Source of the DNA: Lachnospiraceae bacterium
GTDB lineage: Bacteria; Bacillota_A; Clostridia; Lachnospirales; Lachnospiraceae
Assembly: GCA_017958935.1 (NCBI GenBank)
Contig: JAGDBR010000053.1
Location: 1-5,055, forward strand
Length of the DNA stretch: 5,055 nt
Direction: 5' to 3'
Shown: positions 1 to 5,055 of the stretch, piece by piece
How the letters are laid out: the number at the start of each line of letters is the position of its first letter
Position numbering within the stretch: position 1 is the stretch's first letter
Notes under the pieces: model-generated
What the model was told of the DNA's origin: nothing
The model's input: only the letters and a program-made list of their open reading frames with translations
The model's database searches: none
Program-made: the position numbers and the translations under genes

Positions 1-991
1 CGTAGCGCGTTGAGTAACCGACCCAGTCCTCGGACAGGTTGCAGGTGTTCGCGACGCGGCCGTTATGACTCTGTGAGACCGCATACAGCGTGGACATGCG
101 GATGCGCGGCGGCAGGTTGATCGTGCTCTGTTTCGAGAGCTCGAAGGGGATCGCATTTTTGACGCCTTCGACGGCGTCTTTAATGTTCACGATGTAGTGG
201 CGGATGCCGAGATGATCGACGAGGAGCTTCGCCATGTCAATGTCACTCTGCTCGCCGCAGGGCATCAGTACGCCGATGACCCGGTCCTTGCCGAGCGCTT
301 CGCAGCAGAGCGCCGCGACGATCGAGCTGTCCTTGCCGCCCGAGATGCCGACGACGGCATTGCAGCCGGGGCCGTTCTTCTCGAAGAAATCGCGGATCCA
401 GGCCACACAGTCGTCCTTGACCCTGACGGGGTCGAAGACCGGCGGCGCGCACTTCGGGGTGCATTCCGCGACGTCGATCTGGCAGCTCTGCATGGCGGCA
501 AGCGCCGCTTCGTGCAGGCCCGGCGTGACGCCGGCGCAGCAGGCGGGGTCGACCGTGATCACCGCGTTCGGGAAGGCCGCGCGCAGGATGAGCACGTTCG
601 AGATCACGCAGATGTCGGTGCAGAGGCCGAGGCATTCGATCTGAAGGTCCTTGTCCCCGTAGCGTTTCCGGATGTCCTCCGCGATCTCAAACGTCCCGAA
701 GGTGCGTTTGACGATACGCGTGCAGGGCTTGTCCGCAAGCGCCTCCTCCACGGCGGGGTCGAGCGCGTGCCCGGGCGTTCCCTCCTGGCAATGGACGACC
801 GGAAGCTTCCGGCCTTCCAGCGTGGCTTCGTAGTCGCTTCCGTGGGTGTCATAGGTGACGTAGACCCTGTCCCCGTCGAACGCGCGGATCCTGTCCGCGA
901 CCGCGGGAACGATCCCGACGGCCTCGGGCGTGCCCAGGGACCCGTCCACAAAATCCTTCTGCATGTCGATCACGACGAGTATCTTCGCCAT
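1..991 (-). CDS. nadE: Nicotinamidase-NAD+ synthase fusion protein, 3' end cut by window edge
   Basis: One uninterrupted frame of 330 codons runs from the ATG at 991 to the left edge with no stop, so the C-terminus is missing. Residues 1-~174 are an isochorismatase-fold nicotinamidase (nicotinamide to nicotinate plus ammonia). Visible are the N-terminal VVIDMQKDF with catalytic Asp9, metal-site DTH (Asp48, His50) and His67, Lys95 in VKRTFGTF, and nucleophile Cys128 in GLCTDICV. A ~20-residue linker carrying a CxxxC (Cys177, Cys181) follows. From ~195 an NAD synthase domain starts: the PP-loop GISGGKDSS (215-223), then GVLMPCGEQSD, INLPPRIRMSTLYAVSQS and NTCNLSEDWVGYSTRY, all typical of NadE, which adenylates and amidates nicotinate adenine dinucleotide to NAD+. 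No glutaminase (nitrilase) domain precedes it, so it looks ammonia-dependent. About 110 more residues are expected beyond the edge. The protein should be cytosolic. It is second in an operon after ylmH, with a strong ribosome site. Domain assignments are from motif recognition; the fusion is read directly from the frame. Confidence 0.93.
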   Translation of the reverse strand, partial: MAKILVVIDMQKDFVDGSLGTPEAVGIVPAVADRIRAFDGDRVYVTYDTHGSDYEATLEGRKLPVVHCQEGTPGHALDPAVEEALADKPCTRIVKRTFGTFEIAEDIRKRYGDKDLQIECLGLCTDICVISNVLILRAAFPNAVITVDPACCAGVTPGLHEAALAAMQSCQIDVAECTPKCAPPVFDPVRVKDDCVAWIRDFFEKNGPGCNAVVGISGGKDSSIVAALCCEALGKDRVIGVLMPCGEQSDIDMAKLLVDHLGIRHYIVNIKDAVEGVKNAIPFELSKQSTINLPPRIRMSTLYAVSQSHNGRVANTCNLSEDWVGYSTRY

Positions 992-997
992 GGGGTG

Positions 998-1006
998 ACC
1001 TCCTTT
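998..1006 (-). promoter_or_regulatory. Strong Shine-Dalgarno of the nicotinamidase-NadE gene overlapping the ylmH stop
   Basis: The minus strand reads AAAGGAGGT, a full match to the anti-Shine-Dalgarno, six bases before the ATG at 991-989. It overlaps the TAA stop of the upstream S4 gene (1007-1005) by two bases, so ribosomes ending ylmH release on top of the next gene's initiation site. This fixes the start of the fusion gene and suggests co-transcription, possibly with coupled translation. Confidence 0.88.
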
Positions 1007-1760
1007 ACATGTAGCGGTTCAGAATGACGTACAGGCGGCCCTTTTTCGACTTGCCGTCGATGCCGCCGTAAACGGCCTTGCCGAAGCCGCGGACGCTCAA
1101 TACGTCGCCGGGCTTCAGGCCGGCCGAGGGTTTTTCGATGCATTTGCCGTTCACGTACACGCGCTGCCGCGTGAAGAGCTCGACCGCCTTGCTGCGGGAG
1201 AGCTTCGTGAAGGCCGCGACGATCGCGTCGAGGCGCTCGGAGGCGACATTGACGCGCGTCTCTTCGAGGACGGGCTTCAGTTCCGGCACGTCGAAGGCGG
1301 ATCCTTCGCAGACGACGTCCGTATGGCGGACCGTATGCAGGTTCTCCTTCAGGAAATCCACGATCGTATCGAGGCAGAAGATCCAGGCGGATTTCCCGCG
1401 GATCACGATGTCGCCGATCAGCGTCCGTTCGATGCCGAGGCTCAGGACCGCACCGAGATAGTCGCGGTGGGAGAGCTCCTCCGCGAACTTTTCATTGACG
1501 GGGCGGACCGAGACGACGCGGACCGGGTAGTCCGGCGCGAAGCCGAACTGCCGTTCCGATCCGAAGACGGAGATCACGCGCTCCGCGGCATCCGAGCCGC
1601 CGTACAGCGAATGGTCAATGAAGCCGAGTTCCCGGCTCACTTTTTCGTAAATATCCTGCTCGGCAAGCCCCAAAAATCCCGAGAACGTGTACATGCTCCG
1701 GGCTTCGGCCTGCCGTGCCAGATCCGTCAGATGGTTTTTTAAGAGTTCGTCTTGTTCCAT
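1005..1760 (-). CDS. ylmH: YlmH-family S4-domain RNA-binding protein
   Basis: A 251-residue protein, the usual length for YlmH. The N-terminal ~165 residues match the YlmH-specific RNA-binding region, including the conserved HRDYLGAVLSLGIERTLIGD block at ~98-117. The C-terminal S4 domain covers ~180-235 (SERLDAIVAAFTKLSRSKAV, then VYVNGKCIEK and GDVLSVRGFGK), ending in the family's KKGRLYVILNRY tail. S4 proteins of this family bind structured rRNA/tRNA; Bacillus YlmH has been linked to rescue of stalled 50S-peptidyl-tRNA complexes. It often sits in the division cluster near divIVA, which is not seen here. The start at 1760 is chosen because the family begins there; the frame is open to an ATG at 1844, but that stretch is terminator and promoter DNA. 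There is no Shine-Dalgarno before 1760 and the promoter lies only 9 nt away (see findings). It is the first gene of an operon with the nicotinamidase-NadE fusion. Confidence 0.9.
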   Translation of the reverse strand: MEQDELLKNHLTDLARQAEARSMYTFSGFLGLAEQDIYEKVSRELGFIDHSLYGGSDAAERVISVFGSERQFGFAPDYPVRVVSVRPVNEKFAEELSHRDYLGAVLSLGIERTLIGDIVIRGKSAWIFCLDTIVDFLKENLHTVRHTDVVCEGSAFDVPELKPVLEETRVNVASERLDAIVAAFTKLSRSKAVELFTRQRVYVNGKCIEKPSAGLKPGDVLSVRGFGKAVYGGIDGKSKKGRLYVILNRYM

Positions 1761-1769
1761 AGCAACTGA

Positions 1770-1797
1770 ATTATAGCATAGTCTTTTCAAAAGTGAA
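1770..1797 (-). promoter_or_regulatory. Extended -10 promoter of the ylmH-nadE operon
   Basis: The minus strand carries TGCTATAAT: a perfect -10 hexamer at 1775-1770 preceded by the extended TGn element. A 16-bp spacer separates it from TTCACT (1797-1792), a 4/6 match to the -35 consensus. The AT-rich patch contrasts with the GC-rich genes around it and lies directly after a terminator. The expected start of transcription, ~7 bases after the -10, falls at about 1763-1761, almost on the ylmH ATG. Confidence 0.75.
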
Positions 1798-1854
1798 ATA
1801 AAGAAAGGCCTGAATATTGAGAACCGTTCTGAAGAGCGGTCCAATGCTCAGGCC
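1795..1854 (-). terminator. Rho-independent terminator of the MATE gene
   Basis: On the minus strand a long imperfect hairpin is followed by TTTCTTTATTT. The outer stem is GGCCTGA (1854-1848) with TCAGGCC (1813-1807). Inside, after a 2x2 internal loop, are ATTG (1845-1842) with CAAT (1819-1816) and an inner arm 1840-1834/1829-1823 with a 4-base loop and one mismatch. The U-tract after the hairpin is only in the minus orientation, so it ends MATE transcription, ~120 bases after that gene's stop, and insulates the ylmH promoter. Confidence 0.78.
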
Positions 1855-1972
1855 AAAAGTCTGTTTATTATCGAATCGTTTTTAAAACAGCCTTGTTCTG
1901 TCACATCTTCAAATGCCGCGAACCGGGTGTTCTCATCAATGCCTTTTACCGTGATCTCCGAAGCCCGGTGCG

Positions 1973-3322
1973 TCAGATTTTGATCTTGACCCATTTCCCG
2001 CTCATGTAGCGGATGGTCATCAGGATCATGCGGACGAACATATCGGAGAAGACGCCGAACCAGACGCCGATGATGCCCATCTGCAGATAGATGCCGAAGA
2101 ACCAGGAAACGATCGTGCGGATGAACGTGACCGTGATGATGCCCGCAATCGCCGTGAAGAGCGTGTCGCCGGCTCCGCGCAGAGCGCCGCCATTGATCAG
2201 CGCCTGGATCTGGAAGACCGTGACCGCGGCGATGACGTAGGAGATCCGGATGCCGTACTGGATGATCTCCTCTTCCTCGAAGAACAGCCGGTAGATCTGG
2301 CGGCCGAAGAAGACGAACAGGACGACCAGTACGACGGACACCAATAGACCGAACATCCTGCAGCAGGAGCCGTAGGTCTTCGCAAGGTCCGGTTTCTTTT
2401 CGCCGAGCGAACGGCCGATCAGCGCGACCGCGGCCGCCTGGAAGCCGTCGCCGAAGGCGAAGGACAGGCTCAGGATGTTCATGCCGACCTGGTGCGCGGC
2501 AAGTGCCGCGGTGCCCATGCGCGCCGCCATCAAAGCGGTCGCGAGGAAGCCGACGCGCAGGAAAATCTGCTCGATGAAGACAGAGTAGCCGACCTTGACG
2601 ATCGACTTCAGCGCAGTCCAGGTGGGCTTCAGCTTTTCGGCAATGATGTACGGGATGCTGACGAAATTGTCCTTTTTCATGATCGAAAGGAAGGACATGA
2701 CGCAGGCAACGACCGTGCCGAGGACCGTTGCGAGGGCGGCGCCGAACAGTTCGAGCCGCGGGAAGCCGAGGTGGCCTTCGATCAGCAGGTAGTTGAAGAG
2801 GATGTTGACGGCGGAGGACACGAGGTTCGTGCGCATCGTGATCTTCGTGTTGCCCGCGCCGCGCTGGGCCGAATTGATGCCCATCTGGAGCGTGTTGAAG
2901 ATCATGCCGCCGATGATGACCTTGTAATATGTGACCGCGCCGTCGTGCGTTTCCGGCTGCGAGCCGCACATGCGGACGACCGGGTCCGCGATCGCGACCA
3001 TGACGGTGCTGATGACGGCACAGAGGATCACGTTCACGACGAGGGACGTATAGAGGATCTCGTTCGCGCTTTTTTTGTTGTTCTCGCCGCGGCGTCTGGC
3101 GACGAGGGCGGAGTTCGAGATATTCAGCGCGATGAACATCGCGAGAGCGATGAACTTCGGCTGGGTCGTCAGGCCGACCGATGCGACGGCGGCGGATCCT
3201 AAGTTGCTGACCATGTAGGCGTCGATGATGCCGGCCAGTGCGACGAAGAACGACTCGACGACGGAGGGCCACGCCATGCGGAAGGTGGTGGATACGATTT
3301 TCTGGTCGAATTGACGGAACAT
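1973..3322 (-). CDS. MATE-family efflux transporter (12 membrane helices)
   Basis: A 449-residue very hydrophobic protein with the length and two-fold organisation of the multidrug and toxic compound extrusion family, cation-coupled antiporters in the cytoplasmic membrane. I count 12 likely membrane segments in two six-helix halves, with a charged stretch after helix 6 (SIMKKDNF, EKLKPTWTALKS). The paired MATE signatures appear once per half: NSAQRGAGNTKITM in the first and NGGALRGAGDTLFTA in the second. Helix 1 is MAWPSVVESFFVALAGIIDA, and AAHQVGMNILSLSFAFGDGF marks helix 8. The start at 3322 is preferred over an in-frame ATG at 3364 because a ribosome site (GGAAAGAG) sits 5 bases before it, the family begins there, and 3364 coincides with the predicted transcription start. 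The gene has its own promoter and terminator and no operon partner. Substrate cannot be told from sequence; drug, dye or metabolite export are all possible. Confidence 0.92.
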   Translation of the reverse strand: MFRQFDQKIVSTTFRMAWPSVVESFFVALAGIIDAYMVSNLGSAAVASVGLTTQPKFIALAMFIALNISNSALVARRRGENNKKSANEILYTSLVVNVILCAVISTVMVAIADPVVRMCGSQPETHDGAVTYYKVIIGGMIFNTLQMGINSAQRGAGNTKITMRTNLVSSAVNILFNYLLIEGHLGFPRLELFGAALATVLGTVVACVMSFLSIMKKDNFVSIPYIIAEKLKPTWTALKSIVKVGYSVFIEQIFLRVGFLATALMAARMGTAALAAHQVGMNILSLSFAFGDGFQAAAVALIGRSLGEKKPDLAKTYGSCCRMFGLLVSVVLVVLFVFFGRQIYRLFFEEEEIIQYGIRISYVIAAVTVFQIQALINGGALRGAGDTLFTAIAGIITVTFIRTIVSWFFGIYLQMGIIGVWFGVFSDMFVRMILMTIRYMSGKWVKIKI

Positions 3323-3327
3323 GGGAT

Positions 3328-3335
3328 CTCTTTCC
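3328..3335 (-). promoter_or_regulatory. Probable ribosome binding site of the MATE gene
   Basis: The minus strand reads GGAAAGAG five bases before the ATG at 3322. It is only a partial anti-Shine-Dalgarno match, but it decides between the two in-frame ATGs (3322 and 3364) in favour of 3322. Confidence 0.5.
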
Positions 3336-3369
3336 AAACGAATATCAAATATCTTAATCAGCAAACGAT

Positions 3370-3398
3370 ATTATACAATATTCGCCCGGAAAGCGCAA
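3370..3398 (-). promoter_or_regulatory. Sigma-A-type promoter of the MATE gene
   Basis: The minus strand has TTGCGC (3398-3393, 4/6 of the -35 consensus), a spacer of exactly 17 bases and a perfect TATAAT (3375-3370). Predicted transcription start is near 3363, giving a leader of about 40 bases to the ATG at 3322. It lies between the phosphorylase terminator and the MATE gene. Confidence 0.8.
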
Positions 3399-3412
3399 GG
3401 AACTGCTGGAAG

Positions 3413-3451
3413 AAAAGCGAAGAAAAAAGTGCAGAAAAAAGAGCACAAAAA
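3413..3451. promoter_or_regulatory. Four helically phased A-tracts upstream of the MATE promoter
   Basis: On the plus strand, A-runs lie at 3413-3416, 3423-3428, 3435-3440 and 3447-3451. Their centres are spaced about 11, 12 and 11.5 bases apart, close to one helical turn, which is expected to bend the DNA. They begin 14 bases upstream of the -35 box. The farthest tract is also the base of the neighbouring terminator stem. A role in promoter activity is inference. Confidence 0.5.
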
Positions 3452-3491
3452 GCCTCCGGATTTGGTGATGATTCAAATCCGGAGACTTTTT
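3447..3491 (-). terminator. Strong near-symmetrical terminator after the cellobiose phosphorylase gene
   Basis: A perfect 11-bp arm, CTCCGGATTTG (3454-3464) with CAAATCCGGAG (3474-3484), encloses a 9-base loop. One mismatch (3453/3485) separates it from AAAAAG (3447-3452) pairing with CTTTTT (3486-3491). On the minus strand the stem is followed by TTTTT, ending the phosphorylase transcript about 100 bases after its stop. The plus orientation also ends in TTTTT, so it could stop transcripts in both directions, although no plus-strand gene enters it here. Confidence 0.9.
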
Positions 3492-3552
3492 CGGTGTGTA
3501 TGTGCGGAAAGAGGGGCGTTCCGCCAGGCCGGGGGCTTGGCGTCGGGCCGGC

Positions 3553-3624
3553 GCCCGTCAGATCGTCAGTGTGACGCGGCAAGCCGGGGCCCGTCAGATC
3601 GTCAGTGTGACGCGGCAGACCGGC
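3553..3624. repeat. Tandem 36-bp duplication at the 3' end of the phosphorylase gene
   Basis: Copy 1 is 3553-3588 and copy 2 is 3589-3624. The first 29 bases are identical and 33 of 36 match overall. Copy 2 holds the final codons and the TGA stop (3596-3594) of the phosphorylase; copy 1 lies directly beyond the stop. Because 36 is a multiple of three, copy 1 continues the same frame and repeats the C-terminal CRVTLTI followed by a second TGA (3560-3558). Confidence 0.9.
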
Positions 3625-5055
3625 GCGTCCGTCAGCGGCACGGTATTGCCCGCAACAGCCCTTCCGTCCACGGAAAGGCCTTTCTCTTCGCCGCGCCGGA
3701 CCGTGATCTCGAAACGGGTGTTCCGGAAAAGGCGTACGGCGTCAAAACCGTCCAAAAAATCAGGCAGGCACGGATCGACGACCAGTCCGTCGTAATCCGG
3801 GCGGATGCCGAGGATGCCCTGGCTTGCCGCGACGAAGGACCAGGCGGCCGTGCCGGTCAGCCAGGCGTTCTTGGCTTCCCCGTAGGTCGCGGCGTCCCGC
3901 CCCGCGATCGTCTGGCTGTAGCAGTACGGCTCGGTGCGGTGGATCTCGCTCTTGTCCTCGATGTACGCGGGGGCGTTCCGCCGGTACAGGCCGAACGCGC
4001 CGTTCCCGTCCTTCAAGGTGCAGTACGCGAGCGTGACCCAGGGGTTGTTGTGGCAGAAAACGGAACCGTTCTCTTTATAGCCGGGCGGGTACGAAGAGAC
4101 CTCGCCGAGGTAGTCCCTGTATTCGGAATAGCAGGGGTGCAGGATCTCGATGCCGTAGTCGTTGCCGAGCAGCGCTTCGGTCGAAGCGAGCGCGCGCTTT
4201 CCGTAGCCGGCGCCGCCGATCCCGGCCATCACGCAGAAGCCCTGCGGCTCGATATAGATCTGTCCCTCGTCGTTTTCGGCGCTGCCGACAGGGCGGCCGA
4301 ACGCGTCGTATGCCCGGCGGAACCATGCGCCGTCCCAGCCGTACCGGAGCACGGCCTGTTCCGTCTCTTCGACGGCGCGGAGGATGCCGTCGGCTTCCTC
4401 CGGAAGGCCGATGCGCGTGCAGAGCGCGGCGTATTCCCGGCCGTATTTCACGAACATGCCGGCAATGAACACGCTTTCCGCCTTCCCGCTTTCGAAAGTC
4501 GACGCGGTCTGGAAGTTTTCGCCGGGCTCATGGCTGAAGCAGTTCAGGTTCAGGCAGTCGTTCCAGTCGGCGCGGCCGATCAGCGGCAGTCCGTGCGGGC
4601 CCCTGTGCGTGACCGTGTAGCGCAGGCTGCGGCGAAGATGCTCCAGAAGCGGCGCCTCGGAGCCGGGCACATTGTCGAACGGCGTCGGTTCGTCGAGGAT
4701 CGAAAAATCGCCGGTCTCCCGGATATAAGCGCAGGTGCAGGCGACGAGCCAGAGCGGATCGTCGTTGAAGCCACCGCCGATGTCATTGTTGCCGCGTTTG
4801 GTGAGCGGTTGGTACTGGTGGTAGCAACCTCCATCGGGGAACTGGGTGGATGCAATGTCGATGATGCGCTGACGTGCACGGCTGGGCACCTGGTGAACAA
4901 AGCCCACGAGGTCCTGGTTCGAATCGCGGAAGCCCATACCACGACCCACTCCACTCTCGAAGAACGAGGCCGAACGAGAGAAGTTGAACGTGATCATGCA
5001 CTGGTACTGGTTCCAGATGTTGACCATGCGGTCGAGACGTGCATCGCCACTGCTC
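3594..5055 (-). CDS. cbp: Cellobiose phosphorylase (GH94), 5' part cut by window edge
   Basis: The frame is open to the right edge, so this is the C-terminal ~486 residues of a protein usually ~800-830 long; an ATG at 5027 is internal (the conserved [11 protein letters not shown] runs through it). The enzyme phosphorolyses cellobiose to glucose 1-phosphate and glucose in the cytosol, saving ATP during cellulose use. Counting from Met at 5027: [14 protein letters not shown] (26-39, substrate Arg/Asp), [20 protein letters not shown], and [12 protein letters not shown] with the likely general acid Asp157 (codon 4559-4557). Then [15 protein letters not shown] with Glu319 and phosphate-site His326/Asn327, [10 protein letters not shown], and LTGTAAW with phosphate-site Thr391/Gly392. 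The spacing from Asp157 to His326 and Thr391 differs by a constant 7 residues from the Cellulomonas enzyme numbering as I recall it. A C-terminal beta domain ends in CRVTLTI. Cellodextrin or other GH94 specificity is possible but less likely. The first ~90 codons use synonymous codons differently from the rest (see findings). Confidence 0.93.
   Translation of the reverse strand, partial: SSGDARLDRMVNIWNQYQCMITFNFSRSASFFESGVGRGMGFRDSNQDLVGFVHQVPSRARQRIIDIASTQFPDGGCYHQYQPLTKRGNNDIGGGFNDDPLWLVACTCAYIRETGDFSILDEPTPFDNVPGSEAPLLEHLRRSLRYTVTHRGPHGLPLIGRADWNDCLNLNCFSHEPGENFQTASTFESGKAESVFIAGMFVKYGREYAALCTRIGLPEEADGILRAVEETEQAVLRYGWDGAWFRRAYDAFGRPVGSAENDEGQIYIEPQGFCVMAGIGGAGYGKRALASTEALLGNDYGIEILHPCYSEYRDYLGEVSSYPPGYKENGSVFCHNNPWVTLAYCTLKDGNGAFGLYRRNAPAYIEDKSEIHRTEPYCYSQTIAGRDAATYGEAKNAWLTGTAAWSFVAASQGILGIRPDYDGLVVDPCLPDFLDGFDAVRLFRNTRFEITVRRGEEKGLSVDGRAVAGNTVPLTDAPVCRVTLTI

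Noticed and set aside
197..1027. Long plus-strand open frame (276 codons) opposite the nicotinamidase-NadE gene
   Set aside because: It is the antisense shadow of a GC-rich gene: Arg/Asp/Val-rich, no family motifs, no ribosome site, while the minus frame shows two recognisable enzyme domains.
1761..1844. N-terminal extension of the S4 protein from an ATG at 1844
   Set aside because: The extra 28 codons consist of terminator hairpin and promoter DNA, lack a ribosome site, and extend beyond the usual YlmH start.
2492..3202. Plus-strand 236-codon open frame inside the MATE gene
   Set aside because: Composition is Asp/Arg/Val-rich shadow of membrane-helix codons with no recognisable motif.
1848..3272. 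474-codon minus-strand open frame overlapping the MATE gene
   Set aside because: Its product is dominated by Arg, His and Pro without any domain, as expected from an out-of-frame reading of GC-rich DNA. The other minus frame gives a clean 12-helix transporter with a promoter and ribosome site.
3504..3541. Two short GC-rich hairpins (GCGGAA/TTCCGC at 3504-3524; GCCAGGCC/GGCTTGGC at 3523-3541) between the phosphorylase stop and its terminator
   Set aside because: They overlap each other, have no U-tract, and short stems of this kind are expected by chance in GC-rich spacer DNA. I saw no riboswitch or small-RNA signature.
5025..5027. ATG at 5027 as the phosphorylase start
   Set aside because: The frame continues upstream to the window edge with family-like residues ([17 protein letters not shown]), and the family needs about 330 more N-terminal residues.

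Overview
This is a GC-rich (by eye high-50s % GC) bacterial segment. All four genes are read on the minus strand, so the order of transcription runs from the right edge to the left edge. The gene content (cellobiose phosphorylase, MATE efflux protein, YlmH-type S4 protein, a clostridial-style nicotinamidase joined to an ammonia-type NAD synthase) together with AAAGGAGGT ribosome sites and TATAAT promoters suggests a member of the Bacillota, probably an anaerobic, plant-fibre-using gut or rumen organism. I cannot name the genus.

Layout from right to left. (1) 5055-3594: the C-terminal ~486 codons of a GH94 cellobiose phosphorylase, cut by the right edge. Its last 12 codons, including the stop, are tandemly duplicated just downstream, and a strong near-symmetrical terminator follows at 3447-3491. 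(2) 3451-1806: a self-contained MATE unit made of helically phased A-tracts, a consensus promoter (TTGCGC-17-TATAAT), a ~40-nt leader, a 449-residue 12-helix transporter and a terminator hairpin. (3) 1797-1: a two-gene operon. An extended -10 promoter sits only 9 nt before the ATG of a ylmH-like S4 RNA-binding protein. The following gene's Shine-Dalgarno overlaps the ylmH stop codon. That second gene is the most interesting one here: one continuous open frame encodes a nicotinamidase domain (D9/K95/C128) followed by an ammonia-dependent NAD synthase domain (SGGKDSS PP-loop), cut by the left edge.

The genes do not form one pathway. The phosphorylase feeds cellobiose into glycolysis, the MATE protein exports a small molecule, YlmH acts on the ribosome, and the fusion protein works in NAD salvage. 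I see no CRISPR array, tRNA, rRNA, transposon, phage gene or defence system. The items most worth following are the nicotinamidase-NAD synthase fusion and its possible ammonia hand-off, the apparently leaderless ylmH mRNA, and an abrupt codon-use change inside the phosphorylase gene that may mark recombination or an assembly join.
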